The translations under genes were made by a program, and so were the position numbers. From assembly GCA_963779685.1 (NCBI GenBank), contig CAVZZG010000001.1:868001-932000 (forward strand): 64,000 bases of DNA. Reading direction: 5' to 3'. The notes under the pieces were generated by a model that did not search any database, was not told the DNA's origin, and saw only the letters and a list, made by a program, of their open reading frames with translations. The first letter of the stretch is position 1; each line of letters begins with the position of its first letter. This document shows, piece after piece, positions 18,394 through 29,177 of this stretch. Origin of the DNA: CAVZZG01 sp963779685. Its GTDB lineage: Bacteria; Actinomycetota; Thermoleophilia; Gaiellales; F1-60-MAGs149.

Positions 18394-19080
18394 GCGTGAG
18401 CGACGATCCGCCGGTCGGCGGGTGCAGGGTCCTGATCGTCGCCAAGGCGCCCGTTTCCGGCCGCTCCAAGACGCGACTCGTGCCGCCGCTGGACGGTGCG
18501 CAGGCAGCCGCGTTGCACAGGGCCATGCTGCTCGACACGCTCGCGGCATGCCGACGCGAGGTGGGCGACGTCCGGCTGCTCGCGGCGAACGCGGCGGATG
18601 TCGCCCCGCTCATGGCGCTCTGTCCCGCGGTGCCAGTCGAGGCGCAGCCGGGCCAGGGACTGGCCGAGGCGCTGCGCCTCGGTCTGGCGTCGTCGATCGC
18701 CGCCGCAGGCCCGACGGCCATCGTCTCGTCGGACATCCCCGGCACGCCGCCGGGCGAGCTGGGGCGTGCGTTCGCTCTGCTCGCCGCGGGAGCCGACATC
18801 GTGCTCGGCCCGTCGACCGACGGCGGGTACTGGCTGATCGCGGCGCAGGAGGCGCATGACGAGCCGTTTCGTGACATTCCGTGGTCGACCGCCTCGACCT
18901 CTCGCGGTGACCCTGGAGCGATGCCGTGGCGCGGGACTCGAGGTGGAGCAGATCCGCCCGTGGCGCGACGTCGATACGCTGGCCGATCTCCTCGCCCTTG
19001 CTGCAGATCCGGCGCTCGAACGAGCGCCGCACACCGCCGTGGCGCTGCGGGCGCTGCCGGTCGCGCTGCTCGGTTCATAG
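18390..19080 (+). CDS. TIGR04282/DUF2064-type nucleotidyl/glycosyltransferase (one frameshift)
   Basis: About 229 residues after correction. The N-terminus RVLIVAKAPVSGRSKTRLVP is the signature of this family, followed by AIVSSDIPGTPPGEL and the metal-site segment LGPSTDGGYWLIAA. One extra T at about 18900 shifts the frame; beyond it the sequence LAVTLERCRGAGLEVEQI and WRDVDTLADLLAL restores the family C-terminus. Described for sister families as arsenosugar biosynthesis transferases. Overlaps the radical SAM stop by 4 bp; its end overlaps the rhaB stop (convergent). Confidence 0.85.
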
Positions 19081-20543
19081 TCGGGTCGCGACGGCATCCC
19101 AGTCGACGATCCGCTCGGGTTCGACCCGGGACGGCGGGAGTGCGGCCTGGACCAGGCTCCGGCCTTCCTCGACGCCGGCGACGGCGCCGTCGGCGATCGC
19201 CTGCACCAGCGCGTTGCCGACCACGGTCGCCTCGGCCGGACCGACCAGCACCGGGCGTTCGCAGGCGCTGGCGCAGAGCCGGGCGAGCAGTTCGTTGAGG
19301 GCGCCGCCGCCGACGAGGTGGATGACCTCCGCATCGACGGCCGGCTGACCCGCTCGATCGTGCGCACCGTCCGTCGGAACGACAGCGCCAGCGAGTCGAG
19401 GATGACGCGGGTGACCTCGGCCGGCGACTCGGGCACCGGCTGGCCGCTCGCGCGGCACGCCTGCCGCGATTCGCTCGGGCATGTCGGCGGTGCCCGCGAG
19501 CGTCGGGTCGTCGGGATCGATCACGGCGCGGCCGCCCGGCTCGTCGCGCGGCCGCGGCGACGAGGCTCGGCCGTCTCCGACGGCGATGCCCCTGCGCCTG
19601 CCACGCGCGCCGGCACTCCTCGAGCAGCCACAGCCCGGTCACGTTCTTGAGCAGCCGCGTCGTGCCGCCGACGCCGAGCTCGTTGGTGACGTTCGCGGCC
19701 AGCGCGTCGTCGCGTCGTCACCGGCGCCGGCCAGCTCGCAGCCGACCAGCGCCCACGTGCCGCAGGAGATGTAGATGCCCGGCCGCGAGGCCGCCAGCGG
19801 CGTGCCGGCGACGGCGCTCGCGGTGTCGTGGCTCGCGACGGCGACGACGCGCGACGCCGGCGCGCGGCGACCGACACGTCGGCGCGCGATCGTGCCGAGC
19901 GTGCGTGCCGGGCTCGTGCAGCGGCCGGCAGCAGATCGCGGCGCAGGCCGCAGGTCGGCCACGCAGCTCGGCGCTCCACGCGCGCGGTCGCGCGTCGAGC
20001 AGCTGCGTCGTGCTGGCGTTGGTGACGTCGTTCGTCGTGCTGCCGCAGAGTCGGTGGTTGATCAGGTCGGGCACCATCAGCAGCGAGCGCGCGCGTCGGC
20101 GTACGTCGGTCCGTCTCGCGGGCGGCGACGAGCTGGTAGATGGTGTTGAACGGCAGGAACTGGATGCCGGTGATGCCGTACAGGTGCCCGCGCCGATCCG
20201 GCCGGCCGACGGCGTCCATCACGCCGTCGGTGCGGGGCGACCGGTAGGCGTGCACCGGCCCGACCAGGTCGCCCCGCGCGTCGAGCAGGCCGTAGTCGAC
20301 GGCCCAGCAGTCGACGCCGACCGAGGCCACCGGCCGGTGCGCTGGCGGCCTCGCCGATGCCTGTCGCGACCTCGCGCGAAGAGCGCCTCGAAGTCCCACG
20401 TCCGGGCCCCGTCGGGGCCGTCGACGACCGCTGTTCGGGAACCGGCGCACCGGCGTCGAGCGACGATGCGGTCGCGCGTCGATGAGGACGTTGACGACGC
20501 GGCCGCTGGTGGCGCCGAGGTCGACGGCGGTGTAGGTGGGCAT
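19075..20543 (-). CDS. rhaB: L-rhamnulokinase (multiple frameshifts)
   Basis: Phosphorylates L-rhamnulose to L-rhamnulose 1-phosphate. FGGY-kinase pieces appear in order but in different frames: MPTYTAVDLGATSGRVVNVL (N-terminal ATP-binding loop), SVGVDCWAVDYGLLDARGD, GITGIQFLPFNTIYQL, ISCGTWALVGCEL, and the C-terminal IHLVGGGALNELLARL. The roughly 489-codon span matches rhamnulokinase. Several single-base events lie between about 19342 and 20480; the last 265 bp are clean. Last gene of the rhamnose operon, 9 bp after the aldolase/dehydrogenase gene. Confidence 0.88.
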
Positions 20544-20552
20544 GGCCGATCC

Positions 20553-22604
20553 TCAGCGCAGGAAGGCTGCGGCCACACCGGCGTCGACGGGGATGTGCAG
20601 GCCCGGTGGTGAGCGACAGGTCGCCGCCGACCAGCGCGAACACGGCGGCGGCGACGTGCTCGGGCAGCACCTCGCGGCCGAGCAGCGTGCGCCGCGCGTA
20701 GAAGGCGCCGAGGTCCTCCTCGGCCACGCCGTACACCGCCGCGCGCTGGGCGCCCCAGCCCTTCGCGAAGATGCCCGAGCCGCGCACGACGCCGTCGGGG
20801 TTGACGCCGTTGACGCGGATGCCGAACTCGCCGAGCTCGGCGGCGAGCAGCCGCACCTGGTGGGCCTGGTCGGCCTTGGCCGCGCCGTAGGCGATGTTGG
20901 ACGGGCCGGCGAACGACGCCGTTCTTGCTGGCGATGTAGACGATGTCGCCGCCCATGCCCTGGTCGATCATCACCCGCGCCGCCTCGCGGGAGACGAGGA
21001 ACGAGCCCTTGGCCATCACGTCGTGCTGCAGGTCCCAGTCGCGCTCGGTGGTCTCGAGCAGCGGCTTGGAGATCGACAGCCCGGCGTTGTTGACGACGAG
21101 GTCGACGCCGCCGAACGCCAGCGACGCCGCCGCGAACGCCGCGGCGACCTGCTCGGCCGACGAGACATCCATCGCCACGGCGATGGCGCGGTCCGGTGCC
21201 GCCGATCTCGGCGGCGACCGTCGGCCGCGCTGCCGGCGTCGAGGTCGGCGACGACCACGCACGCACCCTCGGCGGCGAGCCGCAGCGCGATCGCCCGGCC
21301 GATGCCCGACCCGGCGCCGGTGACGAGGGCGATCGCGCGTCGCCAGCGGCTTCGGCTTCGGCAGGCGCTGCAGCTTCGCCTCCTCGAGCGCCCAGTACTC
21401 GATGCGGAACTTCTCGCGCTCGGAGATCGGCCGGTACACGGACAGCGACTCGGCGCCGCGCATCACGTTGATGGCATTCACGTAGAACTCGCCGGCCACG
21501 CGCGCCGTCTGCTTGTCCTTGCCGAACGAGAACATGCCGACGCCGGGCACGAGCACGATCGCCGGGTCGCGCCTCGCATCGCGCGGCGAGTCGGGCTCGG
21601 CGTGCCGCTCGTAGTAGGCGGCGTAGTCGTCGCGGTAGGCGCCGTGCAGCTCGCCGAGGCGCTCGACGATGGCCGTCAGCTCGGCGTCGCGCGGGCAGGT
21701 CGACGCACCAGCGGCGCGACCTTGGTGCGCAGGAAGTGGTCGGGGCACGACGTGCCGAGTGCCGCGAGCCGCGGCATCTCGGCGCGCGGCGAGGAAGTGC
21801 GAGGACGACGTCCTCGTCGTTGTAGTGGCCCGACCATCGGCGCGTCGGTCGACGCGATGCCGCGCAGGATCGGCGCCAGCGCGGCGGCGCGGTCGCTGCG
21901 GGCGGGCTGCGGCAGGGGCTCGCCAGCCCGTCGACCTCGGCGCCGAACGGCTCGGGCCGGCCGTGCTCGGCGATGAACGCCTCGGCGCGGCGGATCACGT
22001 CGAGGCTGCGCCGCTCGCACTCCTCGCTGGTGTCGCCCCACGTCGGTCAGGCCGTGGCCGCCGAGCACGCAGCCGATCGCCTCCGGGTGCGCGGCCTGCA
22101 GCTCCGACATGTCGAGGCCGAGCTGGAAGCCGGGGCGGCGCCAGTCGACCCACAGCACCTCGTCGCCGAAGCATCGCCGCGTCAGCTCGGGCCCGTCGAC
22201 GGCGGTGGCGAGCGCGATGATCGCGTCGGGGTGCAGGTGGTCGACGTGCTGGCAGCCGACGAGGGCGTGCATGGCCGTGTCGATGCTCGGCGCCGCGCCG
22301 CCGCGGCCGAACAGGCAGTGGTCGAACAGCGCCGACCATCTCGTCCTCGTGCTCGACGCCGCGGTAGACGCCGACGAGGCCCGTCGACGCGGCTCAGGTC
22401 GAGCGCCGCCAGGCCCGACGTCCGTCAGGGTGCCGAGGTCGCCGCCGGATCCCTTGACGTACATCACGCGGGCCGGTGTCGCCCGTGGCCGGGTCGACGC
22501 ACGTCGACCTTCGCCGACGCGTTGCCGCCGGCGTAGTTGGTGTTGCGGCGGTCGCTGCCGAGCCGGTGGCAGCGGTCGAGCAGCTCCGCGATCCGCGGCG
22601 TCAC
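20553..22604 (-). CDS. Bifunctional rhamnulose-1-phosphate aldolase / short-chain dehydrogenase (multiple frameshifts)
   Basis: About 684 codons, the usual size of the fused enzyme. N-terminal class II aldolase part: SDRRNTNYAGGNASAKVDV, VMYVKGSGGDLGTL, HVDHLHPDAIIALATAVDG (metal histidines), FQLGLDMSEL, CVLGGHGLT. C-terminal Rossmann dehydrogenase part: DLVVNNAGLSISKPLLET, MGGDIVYIASKN, and ending GLHIPVDAGVAAAFL. Cleaves rhamnulose 1-phosphate to DHAP and lactaldehyde and oxidises the latter. The pieces lie in different frames because of many small indels. The GTG at 22604 overlaps the expected rhaI stop. Confidence 0.87.
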
Positions 22605-23773
22605 GCGCCCCATCCCGACGCCCGCCGCCGCTAGGCCGCGCTCGGCGGCGATCCGATCGGCGTAGCCCGAGCGCAGGTAGGCCGCCATCGGGTCGCCGTC
22701 GAGGCCCTGCTCCTCGCGCAGCTCGGCGAGCAGCGGGCGCACGTCGGTGGCGAAGGCGTCCATCAGCGCCGCGTGCGCACCCAGGACGTCGCCGCGTCGC
22801 TGGGCGTCGCCGAGCGCCGTCGCGGTCGACCAGCAGGGCCTTGGCCGTCGCCTCCTGGACGTTCATCACGGACCGGATCTGGCCGGCCACCTTCGGCTCG
22901 ATGTTGTGGCACTGGTCGAGCATGAAGGCGACGCCGCCGTCGAGACGCGTCGGCCTGCACGATCTCGCACATGATCCGGAACAGCTGGAACGGATCGGCC
23001 GCGCCGACCATCAGGTCGTCGTCGGCGTAGTAGCCGGCTGTTGAAGTGGAAGCCACCGAGCCGGCCCTGCCGGAGCAGCAGCGCGACGATCATCTCGATG
23101 TTCGTGCCCGGCGCATGGTGGCCGGTGTCGACCAGCACCTGCGCGCGGTCGCCGAGGCGCAGGCAGTGCAGCAGGCTCGTGCCCCAGTCGGGCAGGTCCG
23201 TCGGAGTAGAAGGCGGGCTCGAAGATCTTGTACTCGAGCAGCATCGTGAGGCTCTCGGGCATCGCCGCGTACGTCTCGGCGAGCGCCGCCGCGAGGCGGT
23301 CCTGGCGCGCCGCGATCGAGTCCTGGCCCGCGTAGTTGGTGCCGTCGGCGAACCACAGCGTCAGGTGCCGCGAACCGATCCGCTCCGCGATCTCGACGCA
23401 CTCGAGCAGGTGGTCGGTGGCCTTGCGGCGGATCGCGCGGGTCGGGGTTGCAGACGCTGCCGAGCCGGTAGTCCTCGTCCTGGAACATGTTCGCGTTGAT
23501 GGAGCCGATGCCGATGCCCTGCGTCGGCGGCGAACTCGCGCGAGGTCCTCGTAGCGGTCGACCCGGTCCCACGGGATGTGGAGCGCCACGGTCGGCACGC
23601 AGCCGGTGAAGCGGTTGACGGTCGCGGCGTCGGCGATCTTCTCGAACGGGTCGCGGGCGGCGCCCGGCTGGGCGAAGACCTTGAACCGCGTCCCCGAGTT
23701 GCCGTAGGCCCACGACGGCGTCTCGATGCGCAGCGAGCGGAGCGTGTTCTTGACGGCGGTGAGAGTCAGTCAT
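22601..23773 (-). CDS. rhaI: L-rhamnose isomerase (multiple frameshifts)
   Basis: Isomerises L-rhamnose to L-rhamnulose. Family segments in order, in changing frames: ETPSWAYGNSGTRFKVFAQP, CVPTVALHIPWDRVDRYEDL, GSINANMFQDEDYRLGSVCN, LTLWFADGTNYAGQDS, VLVDTGHHAPGTNIEMIVAL (metal-site His), LGGFHFNSR, FMLDQCHNIEPKVAGQIRSV and the C-terminal PMAAYLRSGYADRIAAERG. About 390 codons, as expected. The ATG at 23773 overlaps the rhaM stop but is out of frame with the next segment, so an early indel is likely. As read, the 3' end runs in frame into the aldolase gene; a lost base before GCGTGA explains this. Confidence 0.87.
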
Positions 23774-24119
23774 GCGTGGGCGCGGTACTGCCTGTCGGTG
23801 CGAGTCGGAAGATCTGGTCGAGCCGGACGAAGCCCTCGTCGGGCGCGCGGCCGTCGAGGTCCTCGAAGAAGCCGGCCATCTCGGCCTGCCAGCGGGCGTT
23901 GACGTCTCGTGCGGCCATGCCTGCGAGGGCCGCGGCGAGGTCGGGCGTCTCGAAGTATCCGATCAGCGTGCCGTCGGAGCGGTCGAGGAAGAGCGAGTAG
24001 TTGCTCCAGCCGGTCTCGGCGAGCGCGTCGAGCATCTCCGGCCAGACGTCGGCGTGCCGCTCGACGTACTCGTCGAGCCGGTCGAGCTTCAGCTGGAGGC
24101 GGAAGCAGACGCGTTGCAT
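23766..24119 (-). CDS. rhaM: L-rhamnose mutarotase
   Basis: 117 residues, intact. The RhaM/YiiL fold is recognisable in MQRVCFRLQLKLDRLDEYVE, WPEMLDALAETGWSNYSLFL and IGYFETPDLAAAL. Interconverts alpha and beta anomers of L-rhamnose to feed the isomerase. It is the one gene in the operon without a visible frameshift. Start ATG at 24119; its stop overlaps the rhaI start region by 8 bp. Confidence 0.92.
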   Translation of the reverse strand: MQRVCFRLQLKLDRLDEYVERHADVWPEMLDALAETGWSNYSLFLDRSDGTLIGYFETPDLAAALAGMAARDVNARWQAEMAGFFEDLDGRAPDEGFVRLDQIFRLAPTGSTAPTHD

Positions 24120-24187
24120 GCGGCGGACCTCTCGGTGGCCCGGCCCGAGGAGGAGGGAGCGGGCCGGGCCACCGATCGGGCAGTGGC

Positions 24188-25285
24188 CTAGAACGTGAAC
24201 TGGTCGACGTTCTCGGCGGTGAACTCGGCCGGCGGGCCGACGATCACGACGCCGTCTGCTGTCCGGCGTGTAGGTCTGGTGCCGTCGGCGGCGGCGAAGC
24301 CGCCGCTCAGGTCGGTGCCGCTGGCGGCGTTGACGGCGGCGTAGATGCCGAGGTAGCCGAGCATGCCCGGATCCCAGAGGCCGACGGTCTTGACGGTGCC
24401 GTCCTTGAGGTACGCGCTTCATCTCGCTCGGCAGGCCGAGTCCGGTGACCTGGACCTTGCCCTTGTACTCCGAGCCGGAGATGTACTTCGCGGCGGCGAG
24501 CGACGCCGACGGTGGTCGGCGCGATGATGCCCTTGAGGTTCGGGTGCGCCTGCATCAGCGCGGCGGCCTTGTCGGCCGACTTGGCCGCGTCGTCGTCGCC
24601 GTAGACGGTGTCGACGAGCTTCAGCTGCGGGTAGTTCGCGGCGAGGTCGGCCTTCATCAGCTCGATCCACGCGTTCTGGTTCTCGGCGGTCGCGGCGGCC
24701 GACAGGATCGCGATCTCGCCACCGTCGGGGCCGATCGCGTCCGAGACCCACTTGTCAGCTGCGACGTGGCGATCAGGTCGGGCGTGGTCGGCTTGATCAT
24801 CGCGAGCGCGGGCCGACGTGTCGTTGACGTCGGCGTCGTAGGTGACGACGGTGATGCCGGCCGACTTGGCCTGCTGCAGCAGCGGCGTGACCGAGTCGGC
24901 GTCGGCGGCCGAGATGACGATGGCGTCGACGCCCTTCTGGATCGAGGCGTTGATGAACTCGGCCTGGGCCGCGCCGGTGGCCTCGGTCGGGCCGACCTGC
25001 TCGCAGCTCGCGCCGAGCTCGGTGCAGGCCTTCTGGGCGCCGACGAACGCGGCGTCGAAGTACGGGTTGTTGATCGCCTTCGGGATGACGGCGATCTTCA
25101 GGCCGGTCTTCAGGGCCGGAGCGCCGGCAGCGGTCGAGGCGGCCGCGTCCGTGCTGGCGGCCGGGGCCGCCGCGGTGTCGGCGGCCGACGTGGCCGACGA
25201 GGTCGAGTCGTCGCTCGAGCCGCACGCGCTCACCATCGAGGGCGGCGATGGCGGCCGCGGCGAGGATCTTGAACTTGTTCTGCAC
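24188..25285 (-). CDS. rhaS: Rhamnose ABC transporter substrate-binding lipoprotein (multiple frameshifts)
   Basis: About 365 residues. Starts MQNKFKILAAAAIAAL and reaches a lipobox-like VSAC after one frame correction near 25230, then a Ser/Thr/Ala-rich linker. The type 1 periplasmic-binding fold follows: LKIAVIPKAINNPYFDAAFV, DAIVISAADADSVTPLLQQA, ENQNAWIELMKADL, NLKGIIAPTT and a C-terminal ENVDQFTF. Rhamnose specificity is inferred from the operon. Located 68 bp upstream of rhaM. Confidence 0.87.
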
Positions 25286-25384
25286 TGGTGTTCTCCTGAG
25301 TTGCTTGATGAGGAAGCGACGGCTTGAGGTGCCGCAACGACGTGTCTGGGGACGCTCGACGGGTCATCGGTGTTGTGTCGGCTG

Positions 25385-26422
25385 TCACCCCTGCTCGGCG
25401 ACGGTTGCGGTCGGGCCCGACAGGCCGGGTGTGGCGGCCGGCGGAGCGTCGGCGGGTCGGATCCCGTCGCGCGCGCGGACGCGCACGATCACGGCCGGGA
25501 CGACCACCGAGGCGAGCAGCAGCGAGCCGGTGACGATGGTCAGCTGGTTCGCCGTGAAGTCGTTCAGCCGCAGCAGCGAGCGGATCGAGCCGAGGAACAG
25601 CACGGCGCTCGCGACGCGCCCACATCGTGCCGACGCCGCCGAAGATCGAGACGCCGGCGAACAGCGCGGCCGCGATCACCTCGAGCTCGAGGCCGACCGC
25701 GCCGTCCGGCCGCGCGCTGGCGAAGCGGATCGTGTAGACGACGCCGGCGAGCCCGGCCATCAGACCGTTGACGACGAACAGGCGGAACACGATGCGTCGC
25801 ACCGGGATGCCGGCGAAGCGCGCGGCCTCCTTGCGTCTGGCCGATCGCGAACACGCGCCGGCCGAACGGCGTCGCGTGCAGCGACGATCCCGAAGACGAG
25901 GCCGAACACGACCAGCAGCACCGTCACGTACGGCACCCAGGTGCCGGCGATGCCGCGGTAGTTGAGTGCTCGTGAAGTCCGGTCGGGAACGGCTTCAGCC
26001 GGCCGTCGCCGAGCAGCGCGTAGCAGAGGCCGCGGTAGAGGGCGAGCGTGCCGATCGTGACGGCCAGCGACTGCAGCCCGAGCTGCGTCACGAGGAAGCC
26101 GTTGAACGCGCCGCAGAGCGACGCCGGTCGAGGATCGCGGCGACCACGGCCAGCGGCAGGCTGCCGGTGTGCTGCCAGGCAGAAGCCGAGCGAGCAGCTC
26201 GACAGCGCCGCGGTCGACGAGACCGAGAGGTCGATCTCGCCGGCGATGATCAGCGAGCGTCATCGCGAAGGCGATCAGCATGATCTCGGCGATGCTCTGG
26301 ATCAGGAACGTCATGTTCCCGGTGGTCAGGAAGTTCTCGTTCTGGAAGCTGCCGACGATCAGCGTCAGGACGACGCAGCACCGGCACGAACCGGTCCCAT
26401 TGAAGTGCGACGCGAGGCTCAT
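25385..26422 (-). CDS. rhaQ: Rhamnose ABC transporter permease 2 (multiple frameshifts)
   Basis: About 345 codons of a RbsC/BPD_transp_2-type permease in several frame segments: LTLIVGSFQNENFLTTGNMT, FLIQSIAEIMLIAFAMTL, YVTVLLVVFGLVFGIVAA, VFRLFVVNGLMAGLAGVVYT, LELEVIAAALFAGVSIFGGV and FTANQLTIVTGSLLLASVVV. Its ATG at 26422 overlaps the stop of the first permease gene (ATGA). Forms the membrane channel with the upstream permease. Whether this one is RhaP or RhaQ cannot be decided from sequence. Confidence 0.83.
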
Positions 26423-27460
26423 CGGCCGCTCCGCCGGTCGGCGCGCTGGCGGCGCAGGGTGACGAGCCGGTCGGCGCTGATCGCGACGCAGCAGCAGCGC
26501 GCCGTTGACGGCCTGCTGCCAGAACTCGGGAATCGACAGCGCGCTCAGCGAGAACCCGATCGAGCGCAGCAGCATGGCGCCGAGCAGCGCACCGACGATC
26601 GGTGCCGGAGCCCCCGAAGATGTTGACGCCGCCGACCACGCAGGCCGCGATCACGGGCAGCTCGAAGCCCGTGCCGGCGGTGGCGTCGACGCCGCCGAGG
26701 CGGGCCATGAAGAGCACGCCGGCGGCGCCGGCGCAGGCGCCGCAGACCAGGTAGGCCGACGATCATCGCGGCGCACCGACGGGGATGCCGACGAGGATCG
26801 CGGCCGGCGGGTTGCTGCCCATGGCGTAGAGGTCGCGGCCGGAGCGCGCGCGGCGCAGGTAGACCGACGCGATCGCGCCGACGACGAGCACCAGCACACA
26901 TCAGCTTCGGGATTCCGAGCCGAGCGGTCGACGCCGAAGCGGATCACGTCGTCCGGCAGCTGCTCGGGAGTGATGCGGTTGCCGCCGACGATGTCGCCCG
27001 GATGCCGGCGACGACGTACAGCGTGCCCGAGCGTGACGACGAGCGCCGGCAGGTCGAGCACGCGCGACCAGCACGCCGTTGACGAGGCCGACGCACGAGC
27101 CCGACGGCGATGCCGATCGCGAACGCCTTGACCAGCTGGCCGTCGCCGCCGTCGCGGATCTGAGTCGCCGGCGACGTACGCGGCGAGGCCGAGCGTCGAG
27201 CCGACCGACAGGTCGACCTTGCGCATCACCAGCACGAAGGTCTGGCCGATCGCGACCATGCCGGTGATGGCCGCGGCGAGCATCAGGTCGGTGCGGCCCT
27301 GGACCGAGAGGAAGCGGCTGTTCGAGAGCGACGTGCCGAGAGCACGACGAGCAGGGCGACGGCGACGGGCATCTCGCGCCGGCGCAGGACGCGCGTCAGC
27401 GGGATGCGCCGCTCGTGCGACGACGGGCGGCGGCCTGCGGCGGCGCTCGACGACGCTCAC
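26419..27460 (-). CDS. rhaP: Rhamnose ABC transporter permease 1 (multiple frameshifts)
   Basis: About 347 codons, RbsC-like permease: after correction the N-terminus reads RRIPLTRVLRRREMPVAVAL, then GTSLSNSRFLSVQGRTDLML, AITGMVAIGQTFVLVMRKVD, LSVGSTLGLAAYVAG, IVGGNRITPEQLPDDVIRFG, ELPVIAACVVGGVNIFGGSG and a C-terminal basic tail. The GTG at 27460 overlaps the ATPase stop (GTGA). The reading frame changes repeatedly because of small indels, mostly apparent insertions. Confidence 0.83.
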
Positions 27461-28966
27461 GCCGCCGACTCCTGGCCGGTGGCGGCGAGCATGATCCGCT
27501 CCTGCGTGGCGTCGGCGCGCGAGAGCTCCTGCGACGAGGCGGCCCTCGCGCATCACCAGCACGCGGTCGGCGATGCCGAGCACCTCGGGCAGCTCGCTCG
27601 AGATCATCAGCACCGCCAGTCCCCTGCGAGCGAGCTCGCCGAGCATGCGGTGCACCTCGGCCTTGGTGCCGACGTCGATGCCGCGCGTCGGCTCGTCGAT
27701 CACGAGCAGCTTCGGGTTGGTCGCGAGCCACTTGGCGAGCACGACCTTCTGCTGGTTGCCGCCGGAGAGGCGATCGACGGGCTGCGTCGAGGCCGGAGTG
27801 CTTCAGCTGCAGGGTCGTCGCCCACGTGCTCGGCGAGCGTGCGCTCGTCGCTCGCAGCGGATCAGGCCGCGGCGGCGCAGGACCGGTCGAGCACCGTGAT
27901 GGTGATGTTCCGGGCGATGCTGGCGTCCATCAGCAGGCCCTCCTGCCGCCGGTCCTCGGGCACGAGCGCGACACCGCGGCGGATGGCCGCGCGGGGATCG
28001 TCCGGCCGGCAGCGGCTCGCCGTGCAGCTGGACGCGGCCGCGCGTCGTAGCGGTCGATGCCGAAGATCGCCCGTACGACCTCGCTGCGACCGGAGCCGAC
28101 GAGCCCGGCGAACGCCACGATCTCGCCCGCGCGGACGCTGAAGGAGACGTCCTCGAAGCGGCCGGTGCGGGTCAGGTTCGCGACCTCGAGCACGGTCGCG
28201 CCGACCTCGGACGGCGAATCTTCGGGAACAGCTCGGCCAGCTCGCGCCCGACCATCAGGCGCACGACCTCGGCTCGGCGACGACTCGGCGACCAGGCGCC
28301 TCGGCGACCGTGGCGCCGTCGCGCATCACGGTGAACCGGTCGCAGAGCGCGAACACCTCGTCCAGGCGGTGGCTGACGAACACGACGGCCGCGCCGCGTT
28401 CGCGCAGGCGGCGGGCGACGTCCATCAGGCGCCCGGCCTCGACGGCCGAGAGCGCGGCGGTCGGCTCGTCCATCACGATCACTCGAGCGTCGATCGACAG
28501 GGCCTTGGCGATCTCGACGATCTGCTGGTCGGCGATCGACAGGCCGGCTGCCGGCCGCAGCGGGTCGAGGTGGACGCCGAGCTCGCCGAACAGCTCGGCG
28601 GCGCGCCGGTTCATGGCCGCCCAGTCGACGCTGCCGGCCGTCCGCGGCTGGCGCCCGACGAACACGTTCTCCGCCAGCGACAGGTCGGGGAAGAGGCTCG
28701 GCTCCTGGTAGATGACGGCGACGCCCTGGTCGCGGGCCCGGCGGGTCGAGCCCTTCCTCGAACGGGCGGTCGCCGAGCGGATCTCGCCGGCGTCGAGGCG
28801 GTGCACGCCGGCCAGGGCCTTCAGGAGCGTCGACTTGCCGGCGCCGTTCTCGCCGAGCAGCGCGTGCACCTCGCCGGCACGGAGGCGCAGCGACGCGCCG
28901 TCCAGCGCCACCGTCCCGCCGAACCGCTTCACGGCGTCCGCGCACCTCGAGAACCACTTCCTCCAC
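27457..28966 (-). CDS. rhaT: Rhamnose ABC transporter ATP-binding protein, two-domain (multiple frameshifts)
   Basis: About 503 codons, a sugar-type ABC ATPase with two nucleotide-binding domains. Domain 1: LLGENGAGKSTLLKALAGVH (Walker A), GLSIADQQIVEIAKALS (signature region), VIVMDEPTAALS (Walker B), FVSHRLDEVF. Domain 2: FAGLVGSGRSEVVRAIFGID (degenerate Walker A), LAKWLATNPKLLVIDEPTRG, VLMISSELPEVLGIADRVLV. Powers rhamnose uptake. The GTG at 28966, preceded by GGGAGGA, gives the expected N-terminus after one frame correction near 28937. First gene of the operon. Confidence 0.86.
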
Positions 28967-29003
28967 GAATCCTCCCGAACGCATCGCGGCGCCATCCGCC
29001 CGA

Positions 29004-29017
29004 TTGATACGTTTCAA
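29004..29017. promoter_or_regulatory. LacI-type operator 1, upstream of the rhamnose operon
   Basis: TTGATACGTTTCAA is an imperfect palindrome (arms ATTGA/TCAAT, core ACGT) about 38 bp before the rhaT start codon. A sister copy lies at 29178-29191. Both match the general LacI-family pattern with a central CG, and the LacI regulator is encoded between them and its own gene. Confidence 0.65.
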
Positions 29018-29177
29018 TTTCGGGTATTCAAGCATGACGCTCGATGTCGTGTCAAGAAACGACGAACGGCGGCCGCTGCAGTTCAGCAGTTCAGAACGAC
29101 GGTTGGCAGTCGCGTGTCTACACTTGGGCCGTAGAGACGTGACCTACCGAATTGCCTGCGACGAGATCGAAACCCCC

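Noticed and set aside
19075..28966. True pseudogenisation of the rhamnose operon
   Set aside because: Fragments keep conserved motifs with no obvious nonsense substitutions, the regulator, operators and rhaM are intact, and similar single-base events occur in other genes; consensus error is more likely, though not proven.
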